DNA from: Nissabacter sp. SGAir0207
Lineage (GTDB): Bacteria; Pseudomonadota; Gammaproteobacteria; Enterobacterales; Enterobacteriaceae
Direction: 5' to 3'
Length of the DNA stretch: 64,000 nucleotides
Assembly: GCF_005491205.1 (NCBI RefSeq)
Contig: NZ_CP028035.1
Coordinates: 3,720,001-3,784,000, forward strand
This document shows, in pieces, positions 31,915 to 40,970 of the stretch. Within the stretch, counting starts at the first letter, position 1. Each line of letters begins with the position of its first letter. Position numbers and translations under genes: made by a program. The notes beneath the pieces were generated by a model that did not search any database, was not told the DNA's origin, and saw only the letters and a list, made by a program, of their open reading frames with translations.

Positions 31915-33318
31915 ATGCAACAGCACTTCCATTTTGATGCCATTGTCATCGGTTCCGGCCCTGGCGGCGAGGGAGCCGCAATGGGCCTGGTGAAACAGGG
32001 CGCACGGGTTGCGGTGATAGAACGCTTCAACAACGTCGGCGGCGGCTGTACCCACTGGGGCACCATCCCCTCCAAAGCCCTCCGCCACGCGGTCAGCCGC
32101 ATTATCGAATTCAATCAAAACCCGCTCTACAGTGACACCACCTCCCGGTCTCTCAGCTCCACTTTCCCCGACATCCTGCGCCATGCCGACTCCGTGATTA
32201 ACCAGCAGACGCGTATGCGCCAGAGTTTCTATGAGCGCAACCAGTGCCAGCTCTTCTCCGGTGACGCCAGCTTCATCGACGCCAACACCGTGCGCGTGCG
32301 CTACCCGGACGGCACCCATGACGAGCTGACCGCCGGGCAGATTGTGATCGCCTGCGGCTCCCGCCCCTATCGCCCGGCGAACGTCGATTTCAACCACCCG
32401 CGCGTCTATGACAGCGACTCGATCCTGCAACTGGACCACGCGCCACGCCACGTGCTGATCTACGGTGCCGGGGTGATCGGCTGTGAATATGCCTCGATCT
32501 TCCGCGGACTGAACGTCAAAGTTGACCTGATCAACACCCGTGACCGCCTGCTGGCCTTCCTCGATCAAGAGATGTCAGACGCCCTCTCCTACCACTTCTG
32601 GAACAATGGCGTGGTGATTCGCCATAACGAAGAGTACGAGAAGATCGAAGGGGTGGAGGATGGCGTGATTGTCCATCTGAAATCTGGCAAGAAGGTGAAG
32701 GCCGACTGCCTGCTCTACGCCAACGGCCGCACCGGCAACACCGATGGGCTGGGGCTGGAGAACATTGGCCTCCAGGCTGACAGCCGTGGCCTGCTGAAAG
32801 TGAACAGCATGTACCAGACCGCGTTGTCGCATATCTATGCGGTGGGCGATGTGATTGGCTACCCGAGTCTGGCGTCCGCCGCCTACGATCAGGGGCGCAT
32901 TGCCGCGCAGGCGATGATTCAGGGCGAATCGAAAGTACATTTGATTGAGAACATCCCGAGCGGCATCTACACCATCCCGGAGATCAGTGCGGTTGGCAAA
33001 ACTGAGCAGGAGCTGACGGCGATGAAGGTGCCGTACGAGGTGGGTCGCGCGCAGTTCAAGCATCTGGCACGCGCACAGATTGCCGGGATGAGCGTGGGCA
33101 GCCTGAAGCTGCTGTTCCACCGCGAGACCAAGCAGATCCTGGGGATTCACTGCTTTGGCGAGCGCGCGGCGGAGATCATCCATATCGGCCAGGCCATCAT
33201 GGAACAGAAGGGGGAAGGCAATACCATCGAGTATTTCGTCAATACCACCTTCAACTACCCCACGATGGCGGAAGCCTACCGCGTGGCAGCGCTGAACGGC
33301 TTAAACCGCCTGTTTTAA
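31915..33318 (+). CDS. sthA: soluble pyridine nucleotide transhydrogenase
   Basis: SthA (UdhA) is a soluble FAD protein that moves reducing equivalents from NADPH to NAD+. The 467-residue product belongs to the disulfide oxidoreductase family, but where relatives have a CxxxxC pair it has [12 protein letters not shown], so only one cysteine (C45) remains and T50 replaces the second. This is the diagnostic feature of the family. FAD-binding [10 protein letters not shown] and late [20 protein letters not shown] are clear. Its last 18 bases overlap the end of convergent oxyR. Confidence 0.97.
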   Translation: MQQHFHFDAIVIGSGPGGEGAAMGLVKQGARVAVIERFNNVGGGCTHWGTIPSKALRHAVSRIIEFNQNPLYSDTTSRSLSSTFPDILRHADSVINQQTRMRQSFYERNQCQLFSGDASFIDANTVRVRYPDGTHDELTAGQIVIACGSRPYRPANVDFNHPRVYDSDSILQLDHAPRHVLIYGAGVIGCEYASIFRGLNVKVDLINTRDRLLAFLDQEMSDALSYHFWNNGVVIRHNEEYEKIEGVEDGVIVHLKSGKKVKADCLLYANGRTGNTDGLGLENIGLQADSRGLLKVNSMYQTALSHIYAVGDVIGYPSLASAAYDQGRIAAQAMIQGESKVHLIENIPSGIYTIPEISAVGKTEQELTAMKVPYEVGRAQFKHLARAQIAGMSVGSLKLLFHRETKQILGIHCFGERAAEIIHIGQAIMEQKGEGNTIEYFVNTTFNYPTMAEAYRVAALNGLNRLF

Positions 33319-34218
33319 ACCAGCGGTGAACAGCGTCTGCATGTGATCTTTGATGGACTCTGCCAGCTGCTCATAGCGGCCGCGCAGGGGGGAGCCGGGG
33401 CGGTAGACCAAAGCCACGGTACGCTTCGGCTCCGGCTTGATGCACTGCATGTAACTCACGCCATCACGCTGGCGCTCATTCGGCACCGCCAGTGACGGCA
33501 GCAGGGTGATGCCGCTACCGGCGGCCACCATGTTGCGCAGCGTTTCAAGGCTGGTGGCGCGGAAGTGGGTGTCCTCGTCCGCACCGGCCTGGAAGCAGAA
33601 GCCCATCGCCTGATCGCGCAGGCAGTGGCCATCCTCCAGCATCAGCAACTTTTCACCAGACAGCTCCGCCATCGCCACGCGATCGCGCCCGGCCCACGGG
33701 TGATCGCTATAGACCGCCAGCTTCATTGGCTCATCAAACAGCGGCACCTCGATAAAGGCCTCCGACTCCTTCACCAGTGCCAGAATGGCACAATCCAGCT
33801 TGCCGCTGTCGAGTTGCGCCAGCAACTGGTGGGTCTGCGCCTCATGCAGGTACATCTCCAGCTTTGGGAAGGTCTGGTGCAGCATCGGGATGATGTGCGG
33901 CAACAGATAGGGGCCAAGCGTCGGGATAAGCCCGATATGCAGCGGCCCGGACATGGTTTCGCCCTGCTGGCTCGCCATCTCCTTCAACACTTTCACCTCT
34001 CGCAGCACCGTGCGTGCCTGCTCCACCAGCAACAGCCCGGCCTGGGTAAACAGCACCTTACGGCTGGTACGCTCCAGCAGCATCACGCCCAGCTCATCTT
34101 CCAGCTTGCGGATCTGGCCACTCAGGGTGGGCTGGCTGACGTGGCAGGCATCTGCCGCACGCCGAAAGTGACGGAATTCCGCCAGGGCAACCAAATACTC
34201 TAAATCGCGAATGTTCAT
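33301..34218 (-). CDS. oxyR: hydrogen peroxide sensor and activator OxyR
   Basis: A 305-residue LysR regulator (same length as E. coli). H2O2 forms a disulfide between the two cysteines in [15 protein letters not shown] (C199 and C208), both present here. The DNA-binding domain [29 protein letters not shown] is nearly unchanged. I chose the ATG at 34218, with GGAGG six bases upstream; the open frame continues upstream without meaning. It is divergent from the peroxiredoxin-glutaredoxin gene, with an OxyR site between, so it probably controls both that gene and itself. Confidence 0.97.
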   Translation of the reverse strand: MNIRDLEYLVALAEFRHFRRAADACHVSQPTLSGQIRKLEDELGVMLLERTSRKVLFTQAGLLLVEQARTVLREVKVLKEMASQQGETMSGPLHIGLIPTLGPYLLPHIIPMLHQTFPKLEMYLHEAQTHQLLAQLDSGKLDCAILALVKESEAFIEVPLFDEPMKLAVYSDHPWAGRDRVAMAELSGEKLLMLEDGHCLRDQAMGFCFQAGADEDTHFRATSLETLRNMVAAGSGITLLPSLAVPNERQRDGVSYMQCIKPEPKRTVALVYRPGSPLRGRYEQLAESIKDHMQTLFTAGLKQAV

Positions 34219-34238
34219 TAAATTCCTCCGACCCCATG

Positions 34239-34275
34239 ATAGCTCATGGCAATGAATAAGATAGCAATCAACGAT
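34239..34275. promoter_or_regulatory. OxyR binding site
   Basis: Four half-site elements spaced as in the 37-base OxyR consensus: ATAG (34239-34242), CAAT (34250-34253), ATAG (34261-34264), CGAT (34272-34275). ATAG elements match 4 of 4 and the CTAT elements 3 of 4, with 7-base gaps throughout. Located between oxyR and the divergent peroxiredoxin gene. Confidence 0.7.
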
Positions 34276-34369
34276 TAGAACTATCAAGCCCCAGCATGAA
34301 TAATGTACACCAACAAGCGAAGACACCCGCAGCAATAAAAAATTATCAATTCTTTTTAAGAGGTTATCG

Positions 34370-35101
34370 ATGTTCGCAAGCCAAGAAGGTAAGCAAGTAC
34401 CACAGGTAGTATTCCATACTCGTCAAGGCGACCAGTGGGTAGATGTGTCTACTGACGATCTGTTCAAAAACAAAACCGTCATCGTATTCTCGCTGCCGGG
34501 CGCCTTCACCCCAACCTGCTCCTCCAGCCACCTGCCGCGTTACAACGAGCTGGCCAGCGTATTCCGCCAGCACGGCGTGGACAGCATCCTGTGTGTCTCC
34601 GTGAACGACACCTTCGTGATGAACGCCTGGAAATCTGAGCAGCGCGCAGAAAACATCACCTTCATCCCGGATGGTAACGGCGAGTTCACCAAGGGCATGG
34701 AGATGCTGGTCGAGAAAGCTGACCTGGGCTTTGGCCCGCGCTCCTGGCGTTACTCCATGCTGGTACGCAACGGCGTGGTTGAGAAGATGTTCGTTGAGCC
34801 GAACAAACCGGGCGACCCGTTTGAAGTCTCTGACGCGGATACCATGCTGAAGTACCTGGCCCCTGAGTTCAAAATCCAGGAGTCGGTCTCGGTCTTCACC
34901 AAGCCGGGCTGCCCGTTCTGCGCCAAAGCCAAACAGATGCTGCAAGACCGCGGCATCCAGTATGAAGAGATCGTGCTGGGCAAAGACGCGACCACCGTCA
35001 GCCTGCGTGCTGTCTCTGGCCGCGCCACGGTTCCGCAGGTCTTCATCGGCGGTCGCCACATCGGCGGCAGCGATGACCTGGAAGTGTTCCTGACTGCCTA
35101 A
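34370..35101 (+). CDS. peroxiredoxin-glutaredoxin fusion (Prx5-Grx peroxidase)
   Basis: A 243-residue natural fusion. Residues 1-165 are a Prx5-type peroxiredoxin with peroxidatic C50 in [14 protein letters not shown]; residues 170-243 are a glutaredoxin with the dithiol active site CPFC (C181, C184) and the GSH-binding TVPQVFI. In Haemophilus influenzae such a fusion reduces H2O2 and alkyl peroxides with glutathione alone. AGAGG precedes the ATG, and an OxyR site lies upstream, so induction by peroxide is likely. E. coli K-12 lacks it at this locus. A flavoprotein reductase gene follows. Confidence 0.95.
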   Translation: MFASQEGKQVPQVVFHTRQGDQWVDVSTDDLFKNKTVIVFSLPGAFTPTCSSSHLPRYNELASVFRQHGVDSILCVSVNDTFVMNAWKSEQRAENITFIPDGNGEFTKGMEMLVEKADLGFGPRSWRYSMLVRNGVVEKMFVEPNKPGDPFEVSDADTMLKYLAPEFKIQESVSVFTKPGCPFCAKAKQMLQDRGIQYEEIVLGKDATTVSLRAVSGRATVPQVFIGGRHIGGSDDLEVFLTA

Positions 35102-35162
35102 GATCGCGTAAGAGATAAGCCATCCCTGCGTATTAACAATAAGAAAAGCCAACGTGAAGTTT

Positions 35163-35186
35163 GGCGGGCTACGGCCCGCCTTTTTT
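35163..35186 (+). terminator. terminator after the peroxiredoxin-glutaredoxin gene
   Basis: Stem GGCGGGC-TAC-GGCCCGCC (one G bulge) followed by six T residues. It separates this gene from the next one in the same direction, so the latter probably has its own promoter. Confidence 0.8.
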
Positions 35187-35204
35187 CTTTCCGGTTCGAC
35201 CATC
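35186..35204 (+). repeat. 19-base direct repeat, copy 1 (before the flavoprotein gene)
   Basis: TCTTTCCGGTTCGACCATC, ending 34 bases before the start codon. An identical copy stands at 36972-36990, at nearly the same distance from the chitinase start. Flanking bases do not match. Confidence 0.85.
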
Positions 35205-35238
35205 GCGTTTTATACAGCAACAGCAAAAGAGGCATCAC

Positions 35239-36687
35239 ATGAAACAACTGAACGTAGACGTTGCCGTCATTGGCGGCGGGACTGCTGGCCTGGGTGCGTA
35301 TCGCGCCGCGAAACTCTCCACCCCTAGCGTGGTGATGATTGAGGGCGGCCCGTTTGGTACTACCTGCGCGCGGGTAGGCTGTATGCCCTCCAAGCTGCTG
35401 ATTGCGGCGGCGGAAGCCGTCCACCAGATTGAACGTGCGCCGGGCTTCGGCGTGCATCCGCAGGGCGAAACCCTGATCAATGGCCGTGAGGTGATGGATC
35501 GCGTCAAACGCGAGCGCGACCGCTTTGTCGGTTTCGTGCTGGAAGGGGTGGAGAGCATCCCGGCGCGTGACAAAATCGCTGGCTATGCCCGCTTCATCGA
35601 TGACAACACGCTGATGGTGGATGACCACACCCGCATCGTCGCGCAGCGCATCGTGATCGCCACCGGCTCCCGCCCCACCTGGCCGACGGCCTGGGACTCG
35701 CTGGGCGATCGCCTGATCATCAATGATGACGTCTTCAACTGGGACGACCTGCCGGCCGCCGTGGCGGTGTTCGGCCCCGGCGTGATTGGTCTGGAGCTGG
35801 GGCAGGCGCTGCACCGCCTCGGCGTGAAGGTCAATGTCTTCGGCGTGGGTGGCGCGGTCGGCCCGCTGACTGACCCACGGGTGCGTGAATATGCCGCCCA
35901 GACGCTGGGCAGCGAGTTCCCGCTTGATGCCGACGTAAAGGTAGAGATGATGCAGCGGGAGGGCGATCGCGTCTTCATCCGCTATCTCGACAAGCAGGGC
36001 CAGCCGCAGGAGATCATGGTGGATTACGTGCTGGCCGCCACTGGCCGCCGCCCGAACACCGACCGGATTGGCCTGGAGAACACCTCGCTGGCGCTAGACG
36101 CGCGCGGCGTGCCGGTGGCTGACCGCCTGACCATGCAGACCAGCGTGCCACACATCTTCATTGCCGGTGACGCCAGCAACCAGCTGCCGCTGCTGCATGA
36201 GGCGAGCGATCAGGCGCGCATTGCTGGCCATAACGCCGGCGCGTTCCCGGAAGTGACCCCCGGCCTGCGCCGCAGCACCCTGTCGGTGGTCTTCTCCGAT
36301 CCGCAGATTGCGATGGTCGGCGCCTCCTACCGTGAGCTGAACAGCGCGCTGGGAGACTGCAACTGCTTTGCTATCGGCGAGGTCTCCTTTGAGAATCAGG
36401 GCCGTTCCCGCGTCATGCTGCGTAACCAAGGCGTGCTGCGCGTCTATGGTGAGCAGGGTAGCGGCCGCTTCCTGGGTGCCGAGATGATGGGGCCGGATGC
36501 CGAGCATCTGGCGCACCTGCTGGCTTGGGCGCACCAGCAACAGATGACCATCAGCCAGATGCTGGATATGCCGTTCTACCATCCGGTCATTGAAGAGGGG
36601 CTGCGTACCGCCCTGCGTGACCTGAATGCCAAATTACGTCTTGGCAATGATGAAATTGAGCGCTGCCAACGCTGTCCTGGCGAATAA
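35239..36687 (+). CDS. dihydrolipoamide dehydrogenase-like flavoprotein
   Basis: A 482-residue FAD/NAD disulfide oxidoreductase of the Lpd/mercuric reductase/glutathione reductase family. FAD-binding GGGTAGLGAYRAA, redox disulfide TTCARVGCMPSK (C43 and C48), NAD-binding GPGVIGLELGQ, second FAD motif IFIAGDA, and the catalytic His-Glu pair FYHPVIEEG (H448, E453). It is not the Lpd of the pyruvate dehydrogenase complex, which would lie with aceEF. Unusual: a C-terminal CQRC (C476, C479) four residues from the end. The ATG follows AGAGG. Substrate unknown; a role in reducing the neighbouring peroxiredoxin-glutaredoxin or a low-molecular-weight disulfide is only a guess from position. Confidence 0.85.
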   Translation: MKQLNVDVAVIGGGTAGLGAYRAAKLSTPSVVMIEGGPFGTTCARVGCMPSKLLIAAAEAVHQIERAPGFGVHPQGETLINGREVMDRVKRERDRFVGFVLEGVESIPARDKIAGYARFIDDNTLMVDDHTRIVAQRIVIATGSRPTWPTAWDSLGDRLIINDDVFNWDDLPAAVAVFGPGVIGLELGQALHRLGVKVNVFGVGGAVGPLTDPRVREYAAQTLGSEFPLDADVKVEMMQREGDRVFIRYLDKQGQPQEIMVDYVLAATGRRPNTDRIGLENTSLALDARGVPVADRLTMQTSVPHIFIAGDASNQLPLLHEASDQARIAGHNAGAFPEVTPGLRRSTLSVVFSDPQIAMVGASYRELNSALGDCNCFAIGEVSFENQGRSRVMLRNQGVLRVYGEQGSGRFLGAEMMGPDAEHLAHLLAWAHQQQMTISQMLDMPFYHPVIEEGLRTALRDLNAKLRLGNDEIERCQRCPGE

Positions 36688-36700
36688 TCATTTTTTATAA

Positions 36701-36731
36701 AAAAACCGGGCCAATGCGCCCGGTTTTTTTA
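36701..36731 (+). terminator. terminator after the flavoprotein gene
   Basis: Stem ACCGGGC / GCCCGGT with a 6-base loop, A run before and TTTTTTT after. Confidence 0.85.
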
Positions 36732-37022
36732 TTCCTATTTCTATAGCTGCATTACCTAATTAACACCTGCCATATTACCTTCACACTATTCTTTAATCTT
36801 TAACACCTAATTTGACCCTATAAAAAAGCCAACCCCCCGCAACGCCATAAAATATAAAAAATATTTTTATGTTAAAAATTGAATAATTCGTTAATTATCA
36901 AATTAATAATTAAATACATCACGCCTCTTAAAATCATGTTTAAATAAAACAATCATCCTCTTTTGATATTATCTTTCCGGTTCGACCATCCTTTATTTCA
37001 ATGTCAGTAAAATGGAATTATC
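36732..37022. other. very AT-rich region upstream of the chitinase gene
   Basis: This stretch contrasts sharply with the GC-rich neighbours; long runs of A and T such as AAAATATAAAAAATATTTTT and TTAATTATCAAATTAATAAT are present. No gene is seen. It ends with the second copy of the 19-base repeat and a weak GGA before the chitinase ATG. Composition of this kind is typical of H-NS-bound promoters of acquired genes; that reading is an inference. Confidence 0.7.
36972..36990 (+). repeat. 19-base direct repeat, copy 2 (before the chitinase gene)
   Basis: TCTTTCCGGTTCGACCATC, ending 32 bases before the chitinase start and identical to 35186-35204. Confidence 0.85.
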
Positions 37023-39119
37023 ATGAAACTTAATATTATTTCTAAGTCGCTCATTGCACTCGGAATGGGTGCCTGTGCGGTCAATGCTTTTGCCCTGGAG
37101 GCCTGGAGTGGTCAAGAGGGTGGTACCACCTATGAGGTGATTTTTGACGGCGATGTCTACACCAATGCCTGGTGGGTCGGCGCCTCTAATTGCCCGAAAG
37201 ATGCCAGCAACGACCAAGCAAACAACCCGTGGCGTTATCAGCGTGACGCGACTGCCGCAGAGATCGCGCAGTACGGTAACCCGACCTCCTGTGATATCAA
37301 CGGCGGTGAAACCCCTACCTATGAGAACTTCAGCGTTGAGAAAAGCTACGCTGAAGGGACTATCGTAATCTGGCAGGATGCGACCTGGCAGGCAAAAGGC
37401 GCGATGGGGGCTTACTCCTTCACGCCGGGTGCCGGCAGCCCGTGGCAGCTCTACAAAGCAACCGAAACCTGGAACGCCAGCAAAACCTATAACAAAGGTG
37501 ATGTGGTAACCATGAATGGCCAGAGCTATGAAGCGCTGTTCTACACCATCGGTGACAACCCGTCCGTGGCTGGCAACCAGAACCCGAACGGCAACAACGG
37601 CCGTCCGTGGAAACCGCTTGGCGCAACCAAGACCTACAGCGAGCAAGAGCTGAAAAAAGCACCGCAATTTAACGCCAAAACGCGTTACAGCGCTGGCCAG
37701 CTGGTTCAGTTCCAAGGCCAGCCGTATGTCTCCCAGAATACCGTACAGGCTGTCTCACCGACTGATGCGAACCTGTGGGCAAACTATAACGACTGGAGCG
37801 GCACCAAAGAGCGCGTAGGTACAGCGAAATCTCCGTGGCCGGCCCACGTCTACGCCCCGTACGTTGACTTCACCCTGAATTCCATCCCGGATCTGGCGAC
37901 CCTGGCGCGTGAGCAGAACATCAACCACTTCACCCTGGCGTTCGTGGTTGCGAAAAATGCAGACACCTGTCAGCCGACTTGGGGTACTGCCTACAACATG
38001 CACGACTATGCGCAGTACAGCAAAATCAAGGCACTGCGTGAAGCAGGCGGCGACGTCATGGTCTCCATTGGCGGCGCAAACAACGCCCCGCTGGCTGCGG
38101 CCTGTAAGAACCCGGATGACCTGCAGAAGCTCTACTACGACATCGTTGATAACCTGAACCTGAACGTGCTCGACTTCGACATCGAAGGTACTTGGGTTGC
38201 TGACCATGACTCGATCCAGCGCCGCAACGAAGCAGTGAAAGCCGTTCAGGATCAGTGGAAAGCAGAAAAACGCACGGTGGCACTGTGGTACACCCTGCCG
38301 ATCCTGCCGACCGGCCTGACCGCTGAAGGGCTGTATGTGCTGGAAGATGCACGCGCCAAGGGCGTGGAACTCTCTGGCGTGAACGTTATGACCATGGACT
38401 ACGGCAACGCTATCTGCCAGTCTGATAATACCGAAGGTCAGAACATCCACGGTCAGTGCGCCACCTCCGCCATCGACAACCTGTTCAAACAGCTGAAAGC
38501 GATCTGGCCGGAAAAATCTGACGCACAGATCAACGCCATGATGGGCACCACGCCGATGATTGGCTACAACGACGTACAGGGCGAGGTGTTCTACCTCTCT
38601 GACGCCGATATGGTCATGAAACAGGCGCAAGAGCGTAACATGGGCATGATTGGTATCTGGTCGATGGCCCGTGACCAACCGGGTATAGCGAAACAGGTTA
38701 GCCCGGAGCACAGCGGCATGACGCCAGCGCAGGCACCGCAGTATGCCTACAGCAAAGTGTTCGCACCGTTTACCAACAACGTGGTCTATCCAGAAGGCAT
38801 TAACTACTTCGGCATCGAAGTCGTTAAAAACAAGCCTGAGGTTGACTTGGTAATGCAAAAAGAGGTCGCGGCTGGCAAGAACGACTTCCGCATCTACCAA
38901 AACGGTACCTATATTGGTGAGTACTACAATGGCAAAGCCTATTACGGCGTCCATAAAGCCGACCCGGTCACCGGTGCAGTAACTGCCCGTTATGGCATTC
39001 CGATGGTGGCTGGCGATGTCATTGAACTGTATAAAACCAATGTGAAGCCGAGCTACCAGGGTAAAAATACTCTGCTGTATAGCCTGACTGTCACGCAGGA
39101 TATGCTCGACAAGCGTTAA
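37023..39119 (+). CDS. secreted family 18 chitinase with several chitin-binding modules
   Basis: A 698-residue protein with a signal peptide (MKLNIISKSLIALGMGACAVNAFA). Then come three or four carbohydrate-binding modules of the CBM5/12 type: YTNAWWVGASNCP..NPW (about 45-75), YAEGTIVIWQDATWQAKG..SPW (about 109-141), YNKGDVVTMNGQSYEALF..RPW (about 157-200) and YSAGQLVQFQGQPYVS (about 221-236). The GH18 barrel spans about 275-575 with VSIGG (347-351) and the catalytic LDFDIEG, acid E388. The first Asp of the usual DxxDxDxE is Asn, as I recall for PF-ChiA-like members. A C-terminal module (about 600-698) is of a kind I do not recognise. It probably degrades chitin outside the cell. AT-rich promoter and position between argH and the flavoprotein suggest acquisition. 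Confidence 0.9.
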   Translation: MKLNIISKSLIALGMGACAVNAFALEAWSGQEGGTTYEVIFDGDVYTNAWWVGASNCPKDASNDQANNPWRYQRDATAAEIAQYGNPTSCDINGGETPTYENFSVEKSYAEGTIVIWQDATWQAKGAMGAYSFTPGAGSPWQLYKATETWNASKTYNKGDVVTMNGQSYEALFYTIGDNPSVAGNQNPNGNNGRPWKPLGATKTYSEQELKKAPQFNAKTRYSAGQLVQFQGQPYVSQNTVQAVSPTDANLWANYNDWSGTKERVGTAKSPWPAHVYAPYVDFTLNSIPDLATLAREQNINHFTLAFVVAKNADTCQPTWGTAYNMHDYAQYSKIKALREAGGDVMVSIGGANNAPLAAACKNPDDLQKLYYDIVDNLNLNVLDFDIEGTWVADHDSIQRRNEAVKAVQDQWKAEKRTVALWYTLPILPTGLTAEGLYVLEDARAKGVELSGVNVMTMDYGNAICQSDNTEGQNIHGQCATSAIDNLFKQLKAIWPEKSDAQINAMMGTTPMIGYNDVQGEVFYLSDADMVMKQAQERNMGMIGIWSMARDQPGIAKQVSPEHSGMTPAQAPQYAYSKVFAPFTNNVVYPEGINYFGIEVVKNKPEVDLVMQKEVAAGKNDFRIYQNGTYIGEYYNGKAYYGVHKADPVTGAVTARYGIPMVAGDVIELYKTNVKPSYQGKNTLLYSLTVTQDMLDKR

Positions 39120-39120
39120 T

Positions 39121-39393
39121 GATGTGAAGCCAGAAAAGGTAAAATCTTTCACGCTGGCTGATAACGCGATTAAAACCTTGGGCAGCGCCGCTGTCCAAGG
39201 GTGAAAACCGCGTTATGGTGTACAAAAATAATAAATATATGCGCGCCACGCTGGCAAAGGTTATTACAGCAGCGTGGCCCATAACGGTAATGACGTTACT
39301 CTCTTCTGCGGAGATAAAAATATCAACGCAGGCGAACAGTATAAGGTTATGTTGAGTTTTGGCGTCCCAGATGGGAAGAGAGAGCCAGCATAG
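39121..39393 (+). pseudogene. decayed copy of the chitinase C-terminal module
   Basis: Directly after the chitinase stop, translation in shifting frames gives a continuous module: KVKSFTLADNAIKTLG (frame 1), GENRVMVYKNNKYMRATL (frame 2, from 39200), GKGYYSSVAHNGNDVTLFCG and on to a TAG at 39391 (frame 1, from 39253). Aligned without gaps to the chitinase tail, VYKNNKY and GKGYY stand opposite IYQNGTY and GKAYY, and GEN opposite GKN. Two compensating frameshifts and the lack of a start mark it as a remnant. It could alternatively be the end of a different, related chitin-binding protein. Confidence 0.6.
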
Positions 39394-39448
39394 AGTTCAA
39401 AGCCGTAACCGCGAAATAATTCCATTTATTTTATTACGCCATAAAAAA

Positions 39449-39477
39449 ATAAAGCCCTGCATTGCAGGGCTTTTTTT
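39449..39477. terminator. bidirectional terminator before the argH end
   Basis: Stem AGCCCTGC-ATT-GCAGGGCT with A run before and T run after. It ends the argCBGH transcript on the minus strand and the chitinase side on the plus strand. Confidence 0.9.
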
Positions 39478-39501
39478 ATGGCGCAACGTTCGAACGCTTA
39501 A

Positions 39502-40875
39502 TTACGCCAGACGCTGTTTCGCTTCCTGGATCGCCTGCGCAACCTGTTGCGGCGAGACACCGCCTTTGGCGGCACGCTTGTCCAGACAGGATTGCAGCGA
39601 CAGGATCGGGTAGACGTCCTCGCCAATCACGCTGCTGAACTGTTGCAGGTCGGCAAGCGGCAGCGCTTCCAGCGCCACGCCCTGACGGATGGCTTCCACC
39701 ACCGCCTCACCCACGATGTGGTGCGCCTCACGGAACGGGATGCCCTTCGCGACCAGATAGTCCGCCAGCTCGGTGGCGTTGGCGTAGCCCTGCTCCGCCG
39801 CCTCCTTGGTGCGCGGGCGTTTTACCTGAATGCCATCCAGCACCAGCGCCGCCATGTTCAGGCAGTCGAACCAAGTCTCGAGCGCGTCGAACAGCCCCTC
39901 CTTGTCCTCCTGCATGTCCTTGTTATAGGCCAGCGGCAGTCCCTTCATGGTCATCATGATGCCAGCCAGCGCACCCTGCACCCGCCCGCACTTGCCACGG
40001 ATCAGTTCCAGCGCATCCGGGTTCTTCTTCTGCGGCATCAGCGAGGAGCCGGAGGTCACGCGGTCTGACAGCTCCACAAAGCCTGCCTCGCCGGTGTTGA
40101 AGAAGATCAGGTCTTCTGCGAAGCGCGACAGGTGCACCATGCTGATGGCGGCGTTGGAGAGCAGCTCCATCACGTGATCGCGGTCAGAGACGCTGTCCAG
40201 GCTGTTGCGGGTCGCCGAGGCGAAACCGAGCCAGCCGGCCAGTTGCTCACGGTCAATCGGGTAGGCAGTACCGGCCAGCGCGCCACAGCCCAGCGGGCTG
40301 ACGTCGAGGCGCTTCAAGGTGTCATGCAGGCGGCTTTCGTCACGCGCCAGCATCTCCACGTAGGCCATGCACCAGTGGGCGAACGTCACTGGCTGGGCGC
40401 GTTGCAGGTGGGTATAGCCCGGCATTACCGCGTCCTGATTGGCTTCTGCCGTCGCCACCAGCGCCTGTTGCAGGTTCTGCAACGACAGCAGCAGTTCGGC
40501 GATCTGCGCCTTGCACCACAGCTTCAGGTCGGTGGCGACCTGATCGTTACGGCTACGGCCGGTGTGCAGCTTCTTGCCGAGATCGCCCACCTTGTTGATC
40601 AGCTTCTGCTCTACCCAACTGTGGATATCCTCGGCATCGCTCTGCACGATGGCTTCCGGGTTGGCGCGCACCTCTTCCAGCAGGAACGTCAATGCCTCCT
40701 CCAGTCGCTGCTGCTCATCCTGCGTCAGCACGTTGACCGTCACCAGCGCCTTCGACCACGCGACCGAGCCGACAATATCCTGCTCGGCCAGCCGGTAATC
40801 AAAGCGCAGGGAGTCATTGAGTTGTTTGAACCGTTGGTCTGCTGCTTGGGTAAAACGCCCGCCCCAAAGTGCCAT
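39502..40875 (-). CDS. argH: argininosuccinate lyase
   Basis: ArgH splits argininosuccinate into arginine and fumarate, the last step of arginine synthesis. 457 residues, the E. coli length. The superfamily signature [12 protein letters not shown], with the catalytic serine loop, is at about residue 280, and [13 protein letters not shown] near 110. The start [16 protein letters not shown] is canonical. It is the last gene of argCBGH; two strong hairpins lie between it and argG. Confidence 0.98.
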   Translation of the reverse strand: MALWGGRFTQAADQRFKQLNDSLRFDYRLAEQDIVGSVAWSKALVTVNVLTQDEQQRLEEALTFLLEEVRANPEAIVQSDAEDIHSWVEQKLINKVGDLGKKLHTGRSRNDQVATDLKLWCKAQIAELLLSLQNLQQALVATAEANQDAVMPGYTHLQRAQPVTFAHWCMAYVEMLARDESRLHDTLKRLDVSPLGCGALAGTAYPIDREQLAGWLGFASATRNSLDSVSDRDHVMELLSNAAISMVHLSRFAEDLIFFNTGEAGFVELSDRVTSGSSLMPQKKNPDALELIRGKCGRVQGALAGIMMTMKGLPLAYNKDMQEDKEGLFDALETWFDCLNMAALVLDGIQVKRPRTKEAAEQGYANATELADYLVAKGIPFREAHHIVGEAVVEAIRQGVALEALPLADLQQFSSVIGEDVYPILSLQSCLDKRAAKGGVSPQQVAQAIQEAKQRLA

Positions 40876-40907
40876 AGTGTCCGTCCTTCTGTTTCATGCT
40901 GTGACTG

Positions 40908-40966
40908 ACAGGGCGCCGTGGCGCCCTGTTAAAAAATTGGCTGACAGGGGCCGCTACCGGCCCCTG
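40908..40966 (-). other. two consecutive hairpins between argG and argH
   Basis: Stem A CAGGGGCCG / CGGCCCCTG (40945-40966) and stem B ACAGGGCGCC / GGCGCCCTGT (40908-40929), separated on the transcript by CAGCCAATTTTTTA-like sequence with a T6 run. Neither has the T run directly at its base, so full termination is unlikely; partial termination or mRNA processing is possible. Confidence 0.6.
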
Positions 40967-40970
40967 ACGA

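Noticed and set aside
35239..36687. Naming the flavoprotein lpd or merA
   Set aside because: It has the core residues of the family, but lies away from 2-oxo-acid dehydrogenase genes and has no mercury genes or N-terminal HMA domain; the substrate cannot be told from sequence.
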